64,000 nucleotides of DNA, taken from NCBI GenBank assembly GCA_965198485.1, contig CBDAPQ010000005.1:3534001-3598000 (forward strand), in the 5' to 3' direction. The DNA comes from RH-AL1 sp965198485. GTDB taxonomy: Bacteria > Pseudomonadota > Alphaproteobacteria > Rhizobiales > Beijerinckiaceae. Under the pieces are notes generated by a model. It was not told the origin of the DNA and did not search any database. It was given only the letters and a program-made list of their open reading frames with translations. Shown here one piece after another: positions 16,600 through 25,335 of this stretch; the stretch's first letter is position 1, and every line of letters starts with the position of its first letter. The translations under genes and the position numbers were made by a program.

Positions 16600-18183
16600 T
16601 TAGACGCCGGCCGGTGCGCCGGCCCGGCCGAAACGACCGGCAAGCAGCAGCGCGGCGGCGAGCGAGAGCGCCGTCATCGTCGCGGCGTAGGGCGCCGCTG
16701 CGGCGAACGCGAGCGAGGACGTGTTGCTCCAGACCTGCGTGGCCAACGTCCGGGTACCGGTCGGCGACAGCAGAAGCGTCGCGGTGAGCTCGGTCGACAC
16801 CGAAACGAACACCAGAACGGCGGCGGCGGCGATGCCGGGAGCGGCCTGCGGGAGGATGATGCGCCGGGCTACCGCGAGGGGCCCGAGGCCCAGCCCGCGG
16901 CCGACCTCCTCCAGACCACGGGAAACTTGCACCAGCGTCGCGCGGATCGCGACCATGGCGAGGGGCAGAAACAGGATGGCATAGGCTGCCACGAGCAGGC
17001 CCGCGCTCTGGTAGAGCGGCTGAAGGTTTCGAATGACGAGACCCACCAGCGCGAGCGCCACGACGATCCCGGGCACGCCTTGCGCGAGGAAAGTCGAGCG
17101 CTCCGCCAGCGCGACAAGGCGCCTCCCGCCGTAGCGCGTCGCGAGAAAGGTGATCGGCAATGCCAGCGCCGTGGTCACGCCGGCACCGGCGAGGGCGAGG
17201 CCGATCGTTGAAAAGGTCGCCGCAGCGACCCGAGCCGGCGAAGCCTGCGCCGGCGAGATCGCGTCGGCGCCGTGCTGGAACATCCAATAGGCCAGGGTCC
17301 CGATCGGCACGCCGACGGTCACGCTGGCCAGCAGCGCCAAGCCGCCCACCACCGGCCAGGTGGCGAGGCCGAGATCGATCGGTATCGCCATACGAATGGC
17401 GCCACGGGCGACGCGAGCGTAGCGGCGCTGACCGCGCAGGCGACCTTCCGCCCAGAGGCAGAGCAAACAGAGCGCGAGCAGCACGCTCGCCAACATCGCC
17501 GCGTCGTTGCCGGCGAAGCTGGTGCGATAGACGGCGTAGATTTCGGTCGTGAAGGTACGAAAACGCAGCAGCGCGAAGGCGCCGAACTCGGTCAAGGTGT
17601 TCAGCGCCACCAACAGCATGCCGCCGAGCAGCGCCGGTCGCAGTTGAGGAAGCACGACTCGTACGAACGTCCGCCATGGTCCGAGCCCGAGCGCGCGCCC
17701 GGTCTCCTCCAGCGCCGGATCGAGCCCGCGCAAAGAGGCAGCGACCGGGAGATAGACCAGCGGGGAATACGCGCAGGTGACGACCAGCAGAGCGCCGGCG
17801 AAATCCTGCAGTCGAGGACTGATCGACACCCAGGCGAAGCTCGTGACGAAGGCGGGGATGGCGAGCGGCACGGCCGCGAGGCTCGCCCAGATCCGCCGCC
17901 CCGGCAGACGCATGCGCTCGGTGCACCAGGCCGTCGCCGTTCCGACGATCGCGCAGGAGAGCGTCGTCGCCACGACGAGAAGCATCGTGTTGAAGAGCAG
18001 CGATCCGACGAGCGGTCGGAGCAAGGCCGCAGCCGCCTCGGCAAAACCCACTTGAGCCGCGCCATACAGGGTTTCGGCGATCGGCAGAAGGACGAGGATG
18101 GGCGCGACCAGCGCCGCACCAAGCAGGAGCGCAGGTGGTCGGCGACCAACGGGATCGGCGCTGACATCCCCGGCCAGCATCAT
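16600..18183 (-). CDS. Ferric-type ABC importer permease (FbpB-like, fused)
   Basis: 527 residues with about 12 membrane segments and two permease modules in tandem, as in FbpB/SfuB. Each half has an EAA-type loop: LEETGRALGLGPWRTFVRVVLP-like in the first and LEEVGRGLGLGPLAVARRIILP-like in the second. It forms the whole membrane channel, so only one permease gene is needed. The start ATG at 18183 shares one base with the stop of the binding-protein gene. Confidence 0.92.
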   Translation of the reverse strand: MMLAGDVSADPVGRRPPALLLGAALVAPILVLLPIAETLYGAAQVGFAEAAAALLRPLVGSLLFNTMLLVVATTLSCAIVGTATAWCTERMRLPGRRIWASLAAVPLAIPAFVTSFAWVSISPRLQDFAGALLVVTCAYSPLVYLPVAASLRGLDPALEETGRALGLGPWRTFVRVVLPQLRPALLGGMLLVALNTLTEFGAFALLRFRTFTTEIYAVYRTSFAGNDAAMLASVLLALCLLCLWAEGRLRGQRRYARVARGAIRMAIPIDLGLATWPVVGGLALLASVTVGVPIGTLAYWMFQHGADAISPAQASPARVAAATFSTIGLALAGAGVTTALALPITFLATRYGGRRLVALAERSTFLAQGVPGIVVALALVGLVIRNLQPLYQSAGLLVAAYAILFLPLAMVAIRATLVQVSRGLEEVGRGLGLGPLAVARRIILPQAAPGIAAAAVLVFVSVSTELTATLLLSPTGTRTLATQVWSNTSSLAFAAAAPYAATMTALSLAAALLLAGRFGRAGAPAGV

Positions 18184-19277
18184 CAGATCAGGCCCGCCTG
18201 ACGCAGCAGTTTCGCAGCATTCTGGTCGTCGCCGAGCTTGGCGGCGGTGATGGCAGGCGGCTGCAGTTGCGAGAACGGCATCAGCACCGGGTTCGCGGCG
18301 ATGCCGGCGACGAGCGGGTACTCGAAGTCGACATTGCCTCTGGCCAGCATTTCCTGAACGGGCTTGCTGACCAGGAACGCCAGAAATCTCTGCGCCTCTG
18401 CCTGATGCTTTGACGATTTCAGGATCGCCGCGCCCGACACGTTGATCAGCGCGCCGACATCGCCATTCCGGAAATGGTAGATCGTGCTGTGAGTGCCCTT
18501 GTCGCCGAGTTCAGCGTGGGCACGCGCCCAATAATAGCTGTTGATGATACCAACGGCGGCAGCCCCACGATTGATGGCCGCGACCACGCCTTCGTCATCG
18601 TCGAAGACCTGGGCGTTGGCCTTGAGGCCCTTGAGCCAAACCAGCGCCGCCTCATGCCCCTTCAGCGTCTCGACCGCGCTGACCAGCGGCAGGAAGTCGG
18701 CGTCCGCCGGTGCGATCGCAACCTTGTTCTTCCATTTGGGGGCTGCCAACTCGAGGAGCGAGGCCGGCATCTCGCTCTCCTTGATCATCTCCGGATTGTA
18801 GGCCAGCACGTTCTCTCGCGAGAGCACGCCGACCCACGTTCCGTCCGATGCGCTGTCCTTCGCCGGCACCTGCGTCAGCGTCGAGGCGTCGACCTTGGCA
18901 AGCAGACCCTTCTCGTCGAGCAGGACGAGTTCGGGAGAGTTCTCGGTGAAGAAGACGTCGGCCGGAGAGGCGTCGCCTTCCATCGCGATCTGGTTGGCGA
19001 TCGCCGGCGCCTCACCCAGGCGTATCTTCACGTCGATGCCGGTCTCCTTCTTGAAGGCGGCGACGACGCTGTCGACCATCTGCTCGTGCTGCGCCCCGTA
19101 GAGCACCAGATCCGCGGCCTCGGTTTGCGCCGCGCCGAGGAGCGCCGCGATGCCAAGGGTCAGGCCGGAGACGATACGAAGCGGGCGAAAACGGAATAGA
19201 CACGCTGTTGGCGACACGGAGCGGATCCTGTCTTGTGAGAGCGAGCCGACCACGTCCTCCCCAGGCCCGTCTGTCAA
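18183..19277 (-). CDS. Ferric-type ABC importer periplasmic binding protein (FbpA-like)
   Basis: Up to 364 residues; a hydrophobic signal stretch (LRIVSGLTLGIAALLGAAQT) precedes the mature start around AADLVLYGAQ. Family features include LVLYGAQHEQ, DVFFTENSPE and the NSYYWARAH segment where paired tyrosines bind Fe(III) in FbpA/FutA proteins. The exact start is uncertain: the frame opens at a TTG at 19277, a GTG at 19217 is also possible, and neither has a strong ribosome site. It is the first gene of the operon SBP-permease-ATPase-propeller-DyP. Iron is the likely cargo by family; another hard metal cannot be excluded. Confidence 0.87.
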   Translation of the reverse strand: MTDGPGEDVVGSLSQDRIRSVSPTACLFRFRPLRIVSGLTLGIAALLGAAQTEAADLVLYGAQHEQMVDSVVAAFKKETGIDVKIRLGEAPAIANQIAMEGDASPADVFFTENSPELVLLDEKGLLAKVDASTLTQVPAKDSASDGTWVGVLSRENVLAYNPEMIKESEMPASLLELAAPKWKNKVAIAPADADFLPLVSAVETLKGHEAALVWLKGLKANAQVFDDDEGVVAAINRGAAAVGIINSYYWARAHAELGDKGTHSTIYHFRNGDVGALINVSGAAILKSSKHQAEAQRFLAFLVSKPVQEMLARGNVDFEYPLVAGIAANPVLMPFSQLQPPAITAAKLGDDQNAAKLLRQAGLI

Positions 19278-19362
19278 CGATTCTAGTTTTGGATCATTCT
19301 AATTCCAGTCTGCGCCGTGATGGGGTTCGCGCGAAAGCCGATCTGGGCCATGCGCCACCGGC

Positions 19363-19740
19363 TTGCGCAGGGTCCTGAAGCAGCGCCAAGCCTGGCTCAA
19401 CGATCAGCGCGACCTCGATCCGAGCCGCCTCGTGGCATGGACGAGACCACAGCCTCCGCCGGGGCGGGCTCTGGACCTCCACCGCCATGGCCTGCAAGAC
19501 GGGCGCGTCCCGAAGGGCCAACGGCTTCGCGTCGGTGTTCCGCATGGCCTTCGGAAGACTACGACTCCTGTGGCAGGATTGCGGATTGACGTCATCGTGG
19601 CGCCCTTTGTGCTTGCCGGACCCATCAGCGACGCCGCTTTCGACCTACATCGGACAAGGTGCTAGTGCCCGAGCCGCGTCTTGGCGACATCGAGATGAAT
19701 AACCTGTCGAGACACAAGGGTCGCCCTTCCGCGCCATGCC
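19363..19740 (+). pseudogene. Decayed IS630-family transposase
   Basis: IS630 transposase similarity is spread over all three plus frames: RRVLKQRQAWLNDQRDLDPSRLV, then in another frame the catalytic MDET (near 19437), then back to QRLRVGVPHGLRKTT and VAGLRIDVIVAPFVLAGPIS, then in a third frame DKVLVPEPRLGDIEMNNLSRHKG. The order matches intact family members, so at least three frame changes have occurred. Terminal inverted repeats were not found. It marks an old insertion between the iron-type operon and the NiCoT gene. Confidence 0.8.
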
Positions 19741-19777
19741 CTCGCGTGCAAACCCTGCCTTGGGCGAGCCCCCCGTC

Positions 19778-20863
19778 ATGACGAAGGCAGCAGGCAGACA
19801 CTCCATGTTGAAGCGTATCCTGGATCTCTTCCACGAAGCTCCGCCGAACCTTCGGGCTCGGCTCGTCACCATCTACGGCATACTCGCCGTTCTGAACGTC
19901 GGCGCTTGGATATGGGCGTTCATCGCCTTTCAAGGGCATACTGGACTGCTTGGCGTCGCCCTCGTCGTCTACGGTCTAGGTTTGCGCCATGCCATAGATG
20001 CCGACCATATCGCGGCTATCGACAACGTAACCCGCAAGTTGATGCAAATGCGTCAACGCCCAGTCTCGGTTGGCTTCTTCTTCGCCATGGGGCATTCCAC
20101 CGTTGTCATCATCTCTGCTGCCGCAGTCGCTGGCGCGGCGACGCTGCTCGGCAGCTTCGATATGCTGAAGAGCTACGGCGGCATCATCGGAACCGCCGTC
20201 TCCGCGGTCTTCCTCCTGGCAATCGCCGCGATGAACATCGCCATCTTTGTCTCGATCTATCGGACCTATCGCCAAGTCCGTGCGGGAGACGCCTATGTCG
20301 AAGAGGATCTCGACCTCCTCTTGAACAGCCGGGGCTTTCTCGCTCGCCTTTTTCGCCCCGTGTTTCGACTCGTGGCGAAGAGTTGGCATATGTACCCGCT
20401 GGGCTTCCTGTTCGGCCTGGGCTTCGATACGGCGACGGAGGTTGCGGTGTTCGGCGTGTCGGCGGCGCAAGCGGCCAAGGGCGTGCCGTTCGTCGCCATC
20501 ATGGTGTTTCCGGTGCTGTTTGCAGCGGGCATGTCCCTCGTCGACACGACGGACGGCGTCATGATGCTCGGCGCTTACGACTGGGCGTTCGTGAAGCCGA
20601 TGCGCAAGCTGTTCTACAATCTCACGATCACGGGTATTTCGATCGTCGTCGCCGTGCTCATCGGCGGCATCGAGGCGCTTGGCTTGGTCGGTGACCAGTT
20701 CGGATTGAAAGATGGCTTCTGGGGCGGGGTCGGCGCGGTCAACAGTAACTTCAACAATTTGGGCTTTGCAATCATCGGTTTATTCGCGGCGGCCTGGTTG
20801 GTCTCCTTCGCGATCTACAAAGCAAAGAAGCTCGACGACATTGAAGTGATACCGGAGGGATAA
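19778..20863 (+). CDS. NiCoT family nickel/cobalt permease
   Basis: About 361 residues from ATG 19778 (an ATG at 19736 or 19805 is possible). It has eight or so membrane segments and the family signature HAIDADHIAAIDN in the second helix, plus the second conserved motif FGLGFDTATEVAVFG and LFAAGMSLVDTTDG. NiCoT proteins take up Ni(II) and/or Co(II) at high affinity. It stands alone between two decayed genes. Cobalt could serve B12 for methylotrophy or tetrapyrrole enzymes, nickel for urease or hydrogenase; the sequence does not decide. Confidence 0.92.
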   Translation: MTKAAGRHSMLKRILDLFHEAPPNLRARLVTIYGILAVLNVGAWIWAFIAFQGHTGLLGVALVVYGLGLRHAIDADHIAAIDNVTRKLMQMRQRPVSVGFFFAMGHSTVVIISAAAVAGAATLLGSFDMLKSYGGIIGTAVSAVFLLAIAAMNIAIFVSIYRTYRQVRAGDAYVEEDLDLLLNSRGFLARLFRPVFRLVAKSWHMYPLGFLFGLGFDTATEVAVFGVSAAQAAKGVPFVAIMVFPVLFAAGMSLVDTTDGVMMLGAYDWAFVKPMRKLFYNLTITGISIVVAVLIGGIEALGLVGDQFGLKDGFWGGVGAVNSNFNNLGFAIIGLFAAAWLVSFAIYKAKKLDDIEVIPEG

Positions 20864-20879
20864 GGCTGCCATCTCGATC

Positions 20880-21177
20880 ATGACCCGAGAGAAGCCGATC
20901 GCGCCATCTTCGCCGCCAGGATCACCTTACAACCGAGACGATCCCCGACTTCTATTCACCGCTCGAGGCCGCGAAGGTGACGAGGCTGGTCGGCTTCGGC
21001 ATGGCCTACCACATGGCCATCGTCTACACGGACCGCGCCGGAAACAGCTACGGCGCAAGCTCAGGCCCTTCGCGACGTCATGGCCATTGAGTTCAGGCCC
21101 ACGCTCTCGATGATCGACGGCATCGCACATGCTCCAGACCATGCGCTCACGCCAGATCAGCGAGAGATCTTGCGGCG
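20880..21177 (+). pseudogene. Probable decayed gene, family unknown
   Basis: Protein-like sequence alternates between two plus frames: DHDPREADRAIFAARITL, then TIPDFYSPLEAAKVTRLVGF followed by GMAYHMAIVYTDRAGNSYGA in another frame, then ALRDVMAIEFRPTLSMIDGI and HAPDHALTPDQREIL back in the first. Each block looks coding but none is long enough alone. I do not recognise the family. It could instead be noise; the third-position GC bias of the blocks is the main argument. Confidence 0.35.
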
Positions 21178-21255
21178 CCGATGATTGCCGTACTCGTCGC
21201 CCGGACGTTCGTTGGCGTCGCCGAGACCCTCTACCTCGGCCTTCTGTGGACTCGC

Positions 21256-22308
21256 CTAAGGGTGTCCGACGGGGAAGTTGCTCGGAGTCGGTCCGGGCAT
21301 TTTGTAATCCTGCGGCGTGGCTGCGGGACCCGGCATCCTGTGGTCGGCGCTCGTCGCGCGCGGTGTGCGCCCCGGCTTGCCGCCGCCGGCGCCCACACCC
21401 GTCGCACTCGCCGTCGCGGCGCCGGTGACAGCTCTTTCTGCCGGGATCAGCCGACCGGCATCATCGATCAACGGGACGTTGTAGTCGACCAGCACCTTGT
21501 CGATATCAGCGGCGCGGTCGCGCTCCACCGCCTCGAGCTTGTGCTTCCAGTCCGGTTCCTCGTGGCGGATGCCGAACGAAATGCGAAAACTGAAGCCGGG
21601 TCTGTCAGCATCCTTCGACAGAGGTGATAGGATCAGTTCTCCGTCCGACTTCTTCACGTCCAGCCCCGCGAGCGGCCCCCAAACGATCGCAGCTTCGATC
21701 TTCCCCGATTTCAAGTCGTCGAACATCGTGGTCAGCGGCGAGTCGAAGCGGTGATCGACCAGCAAGGGATAGACGACGGCCTTGTCCATCAAACCCTTCT
21801 TCAGCATCAAATCGACGGGTTGAGTGGCGGCAAAGACGCCGAGCGCACGCCCCTCCAGCCTGGGATCGTCAAGACCCTGCACCCCGGCGAGTGCGCTGTC
21901 CTTGCGCGCCACGATCACGTAGGTCGAGCGATAGTACGGGTTGGTCGACTGCATGACGTCCGAACCGACCGCGAAGCCGATTACGATGTCGCAAAGATCG
22001 GAGTTCAACGTGTTGCGGGTGAAACCTGGACCCGACGGCGCCCACAGGTAGCGGACCGGCTCCTTGAGTTGATTGGCCACGATGTCGGCGATCTTGTTCT
22101 CGAAACCCTGCTTGGATCGGTCGCTGAACGGCATGTTGGCCGGATCGGCACAGACGCGAAGCGCGGTGCGCGAGACGAGGTCAGGAACGACCTGCGCAGA
22201 GGCCGGAGCCAAGATCGAGCTAAGAATGAGGAGGGCAGCCGCCGCCGACCAAACGCCAACGCGTTTCCCGCTTCGTTCGGACGGAGTGCGCACCATCGAT
22301 CTCGTCAT
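21256..22308 (-). CDS. xoxJ: Methanol-oxidation periplasmic binding-like protein XoxJ
   Basis: A 350-residue exported protein (signal peptide ending near APASAQ) of the MxaJ/XoxJ branch of solute-binding proteins found only beside quinoprotein dehydrogenases. Landmarks: LRVCADPANMPFSDRSKQGF near the mature N-terminus, YLWAPSGPGFTRNTL, and GVQGLDDPRLEGRALGV. XoxJ is thought to help activate or assemble XoxF rather than import a solute. The C-terminus has a low-complexity tail with repeated MPGP units (residues about 300-350). It follows xoxG after a strong hairpin, so its expression may be partly independent. Confidence 0.92.
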   Translation of the reverse strand: MTRSMVRTPSERSGKRVGVWSAAAALLILSSILAPASAQVVPDLVSRTALRVCADPANMPFSDRSKQGFENKIADIVANQLKEPVRYLWAPSGPGFTRNTLNSDLCDIVIGFAVGSDVMQSTNPYYRSTYVIVARKDSALAGVQGLDDPRLEGRALGVFAATQPVDLMLKKGLMDKAVVYPLLVDHRFDSPLTTMFDDLKSGKIEAAIVWGPLAGLDVKKSDGELILSPLSKDADRPGFSFRISFGIRHEEPDWKHKLEAVERDRAADIDKVLVDYNVPLIDDAGRLIPAERAVTGAATASATGVGAGGGKPGRTPRATSADHRMPGPAATPQDYKMPGPTPSNFPVGHP

Positions 22309-22393
22309 TCTGTTTCCGTCCGCGTCATCTATGTCCCGACAGCCCGCGCCATCGGACCGGCTACATCCGAAAGACTAGCGACTCACCTAAACA

Positions 22394-22422
22394 AAGACGT
22401 CCGGCGTTTGGCCGGACGTCTT
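22394..22422. terminator. Strong hairpin between xoxG and xoxJ
   Basis: AAGACGTCCGGC - GTTTG - GCCGGACGTCTT, a perfect 12-bp stem with T-rich flanks on both sides (TTTGTTT on the minus strand). It lies 55 bases after the xoxG stop and 86 before the xoxJ start on the minus strand, so it may terminate or attenuate xoxF-xoxG transcription ahead of xoxJ. Confidence 0.75.
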
Positions 22423-22476
22423 GTTTGCGAGTCGACGGGAACGAACAGTCCGGTCTCTCGTAGAGGAGTGACGCTC

Positions 22477-22878
22477 TTACTTCACCGTCTTCGGAAACTG
22501 GACGCTGGCCACATCGTCCTTTGTCAGCGGCTTGTCGCCAGCGGGCACGTTGTTCTTCTTCATGATCCAGGCGAGGATCGGATAGAGATCCTTATCGGGA
22601 AGCGACTTCGGCGCATTCTGCGGCATGTTCTCGTAAACGAAGTCGCGCAGATCCGAAACCGGCTTGTCGGCGAAAATGGCCTGGAAATTCGCGTCGTGAA
22701 GGTTTGGCCCAAGCGCGCCGTCGAGCTTGGGTCCGTGGCACTCGGCGCAATGATTGTTGAATTTGACGTGACCATCATCAGCCTGCGCCTCGGTATAAGG
22801 GCCTGTCGCGGCCTGAGCCGCACTGGCGGCCAAGAATGCTCCAAGACCGAGCGCAACCATGAATTTACCAGCACGCAT
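22477..22878 (-). CDS. xoxG: Cytochrome c XoxG, electron acceptor of XoxF
   Basis: 133 residues from ATG 22878, with a GGAGG about 10 bases upstream (a GTG two codons earlier is the alternative). A signal peptide (to about AAQAA) precedes a single class I c-type haem domain with CAECH at 44-48; the ENMPQNAP segment likely supplies the Met ligand. XoxG takes electrons from PQQ in XoxF and passes them to the terminal oxidase route. It follows xoxF after the terminator-like hairpin at 23084-23110, in the common order F-G-J. Confidence 0.92.
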   Translation of the reverse strand: MRAGKFMVALGLGAFLAASAAQAATGPYTEAQADDGHVKFNNHCAECHGPKLDGALGPNLHDANFQAIFADKPVSDLRDFVYENMPQNAPKSLPDKDLYPILAWIMKKNNVPAGDKPLTKDDVASVQFPKTVK

Positions 22879-23083
22879 CAGCACCGTTCCTCCCATCTGC
22901 CGGCGTTTGCCGGGACTTGACGACATTGGCCGGCGAAACAGTCCGGCGCCGCGCACTTCTTTATGCAGGCCAACGTGTCGAAATCAATTGGAACAGTGGT
23001 CGCAGGTGACTTTTTGTACAGTTCAAACCGAATGCTGCATTGCAACAAAAGACTGATCACTGCCTTGCAGTCGACAGACGAAA

Positions 23084-23110
23084 AAGGGCCGGCCCAGAAG
23101 GCCGGCCCTT
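23084..23110 (-). terminator. Rho-independent terminator downstream of xoxF
   Basis: On the minus strand AAGGGCCGGCC - TTCTG - GGCCGGCCCTT followed directly by TTT, an 11-bp perfect stem with a T run, 22 bases after the xoxF stop. It should end most xoxF transcripts and let xoxF be expressed far above xoxG and xoxJ. Confidence 0.9.
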
Positions 23111-23132
23111 CCCTTTCCAGGTAAGCTGAAGC

Positions 23133-24983
23133 TTACTGATTGCTGGGGATCGCAAATACGGTGAGCGTACCGCCAAGAGCGGTGTAGTTGTTGAGGGCAG
23201 CGTAGCCACCGACAGCACCCAGACCGGCGTTCGGATCGTTCAGGCCGGCCGCGAGGCCGATGCCAGCCCAGCCGCCGACGCCCGAGTAGACGGCGACGTA
23301 CTGCTTGCCCTTGTGCTCATAGGTCATGACGTTGCCGATGATGCCCGACGGCGTCTTGAACTTGTAAAGCAGCTTGCCAGTCTTGGCGTCGATCGCCTTC
23401 AGGTAGCCCTCGAGAGTACCGTAGAAGACCACGTCGCCGGCGGTGGCGAGAGCACCCGACCACACCGAGAACTGCTCGGGATCCGACCACACGATCTTAC
23501 CCTTGGTGGCGTCCCAAGCGATGAAGTTGCCCATGCCGCCATGGCTGTTCGGCGCGGGATACATCGAGAGGGTGGCGCCGACGTAGGGCTGACCGGGCTC
23601 GTAGGACACCTTGAAGGGCTCGTAATCCATGCAGACATGGTTGGTCGGCACGTAGAACAAGCCGGTCTTCGGCGAAAAGGCTGCAGGCTGCTCGTCCTTG
23701 GTGCCGAGGGCGGCCGGGCAGATACCCTTTGAGTTGTTGTCTTCGCCGTTGTGCTCGGTCGAGTACTTGGCGATGACGTGCGGACGGCCGTAGTCGGGCG
23801 ACGACTTATCCATGTCGACCTTGTCCGACCAGTTCACGGCCGGATCGAAGTGCTGAGCGACGAGGAGCTCGCCATCGGTCCGGTCGAGCGTGTAGCCGTA
23901 GCCGTTACGATCGAAGTGGACGATGAGCTTGCGCTCCTTGCCATCGACCTTCTGGTCGACCAGCGGCATCTCATTGATGCCATCGTAGTCCCACTCGTCG
24001 TGCGGGGTCATCTGGTAGACCCACTTGGCCATGCCGGTGTCCGGGTTACGAGCCCACATGGTCATCGACCACTTGTTGTCACCCGGACGCTGCTTCGGGT
24101 TCCAGGTCGAGGGGTTGCCCGAGCCGTAGTAGAAGAGGTTCAGCTTCGGATCGTAGGAGTACCAGCCCCAGGTGCAGCCGCCGCCCGTCTTCCACTGATC
24201 GCCTTCCCAGGTCTTCAGCGACGAATTCTTGCCGATCGGCTTGCCGAGTTGCGTGGTCTTCTCCGGATCGACGAGAAGCTGATCGTCCGGGCCTTCAGAG
24301 TAGGCGCGCCACACGCGCTTGCCGGTGTTCTCGTCGTAGGCGGTGACGTGGCACTGCACGCCGAACTCGCCGCCGGAGATGCCGACGATGACCTTCCCGT
24401 TCACGGGCAGAACCGTGGCGGTGTTGGTGGCGCCCTTCTTGGGATCGCCGTTCGCGACCTTCCAAAGCTCCTTGCCGGTCTTGGCGTCGAGAGCGACGAC
24501 GTTGGTGTCGGCCTGATGCAGGAACAACTTGCCGTTATCGTAGGCGAGGCCACGGTTGACGGTGTCGCAGCACATCACGGGGATGACGCTCGGATCCTGC
24601 TTGGGCGTGTACTTCCAGACGATCTTGCCATCGTTATTGAGGTCGAGGGCGTAGACGATGTTCGGGAAGGGCGTGTGGACGTACATCATGTCGCCAATCA
24701 CGAGCGGCGAGCCTTCGTGACCGCGCAGCACGCCGGTCGAGAAGGTCCAAGCGACCTGAAGGTTCTTGACGTTCTCGGCATTGATCTGGTCGAGCTTCGA
24801 GTAACGCGTGTTGGCGTAGTCGCCGGTCTGGAGAACCCAGTCATTGGGGTTCTGCATCAGCTTGGCGGCGGTCGGCCCGGTGACTTCTTTGGGGGCATCC
24901 GTCTTAGCAGCATCCTGCGCCATCACGGGCAGGGAATAGGAAAGCAGGCAGGCGGTGGCCGCAGCCAGACCGATATACTTCAT
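23133..24983 (-). CDS. xoxF: Lanthanide-dependent methanol dehydrogenase XoxF
   Basis: 616 residues with signal peptide (cleaved near VMAQ) and eight-bladed PQQ propeller. Vicinal cysteines C138-C139 (VMCCDTV) form the disulfide stacked on PQQ. In TPHDEWDYDGINE, D332 is the catalytic base and D334 is the extra aspartate that marks lanthanide-binding XoxF (Ala in the calcium enzyme MxaF). E207 (GGEFG) and N290 (SGNPS) are the other expected metal ligands. The sequence resembles the XoxF5 group. A GGAGGAAGCTTT ribosome site precedes the ATG. It oxidises methanol, and perhaps formaldehyde, in the periplasm. Confidence 0.97.
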   Translation of the reverse strand: MKYIGLAAATACLLSYSLPVMAQDAAKTDAPKEVTGPTAAKLMQNPNDWVLQTGDYANTRYSKLDQINAENVKNLQVAWTFSTGVLRGHEGSPLVIGDMMYVHTPFPNIVYALDLNNDGKIVWKYTPKQDPSVIPVMCCDTVNRGLAYDNGKLFLHQADTNVVALDAKTGKELWKVANGDPKKGATNTATVLPVNGKVIVGISGGEFGVQCHVTAYDENTGKRVWRAYSEGPDDQLLVDPEKTTQLGKPIGKNSSLKTWEGDQWKTGGGCTWGWYSYDPKLNLFYYGSGNPSTWNPKQRPGDNKWSMTMWARNPDTGMAKWVYQMTPHDEWDYDGINEMPLVDQKVDGKERKLIVHFDRNGYGYTLDRTDGELLVAQHFDPAVNWSDKVDMDKSSPDYGRPHVIAKYSTEHNGEDNNSKGICPAALGTKDEQPAAFSPKTGLFYVPTNHVCMDYEPFKVSYEPGQPYVGATLSMYPAPNSHGGMGNFIAWDATKGKIVWSDPEQFSVWSGALATAGDVVFYGTLEGYLKAIDAKTGKLLYKFKTPSGIIGNVMTYEHKGKQYVAVYSGVGGWAGIGLAAGLNDPNAGLGAVGGYAALNNYTALGGTLTVFAIPSNQ

Positions 24984-25335
24984 AAAGCTTCCTCCGAATG
25001 TGAAAAGCTTAAGCCGAACACGGCCGTGCCTTCACAAGATTGTCGAGATCGAGAGCTCCGACAGCGCATCGCATCTTTTGTTTAATGCGACAGTCAAGAA
25101 CCCGCTTGGTGACTCCGCTTCCGAAGACGAGCGGACAGTACCAATCTCCGAAGAGGACGCAAGCGTTTCTTAGAAAGCCCTCAAGCCGTTCGCATCCGTC
25201 TTTTGGCAGAGTACAGGCGGTCGCGGCGAAGTTTCCGCCTAAACAGGAATATGCTGCGACGCAGCACTATCAAGTCTTTCCATCCGCAAGAAATCGCCTG
25301 CGGCTAAACTTCGCGGCCATGCCGATCTTCACCCG
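24984..25335. other. xoxF upstream region
   Basis: About 350 bases between the stop of the upstream ABC ATPase gene and xoxF, with no credible gene. It should carry the xoxF promoter and its control sites. I could not identify a convincing -35/-10 pair or known operator by eye; composition is somewhat AT-richer than the flanking genes, as expected for a strong promoter region. Confidence 0.5.

Noticed and set aside
15440..17926. 828-codon minus frame extending upstream of the ABC ATPase
   Set aside because: Only the part from 16591 downstream is homologous to ATPases; the upstream part overlaps the permease in another frame.
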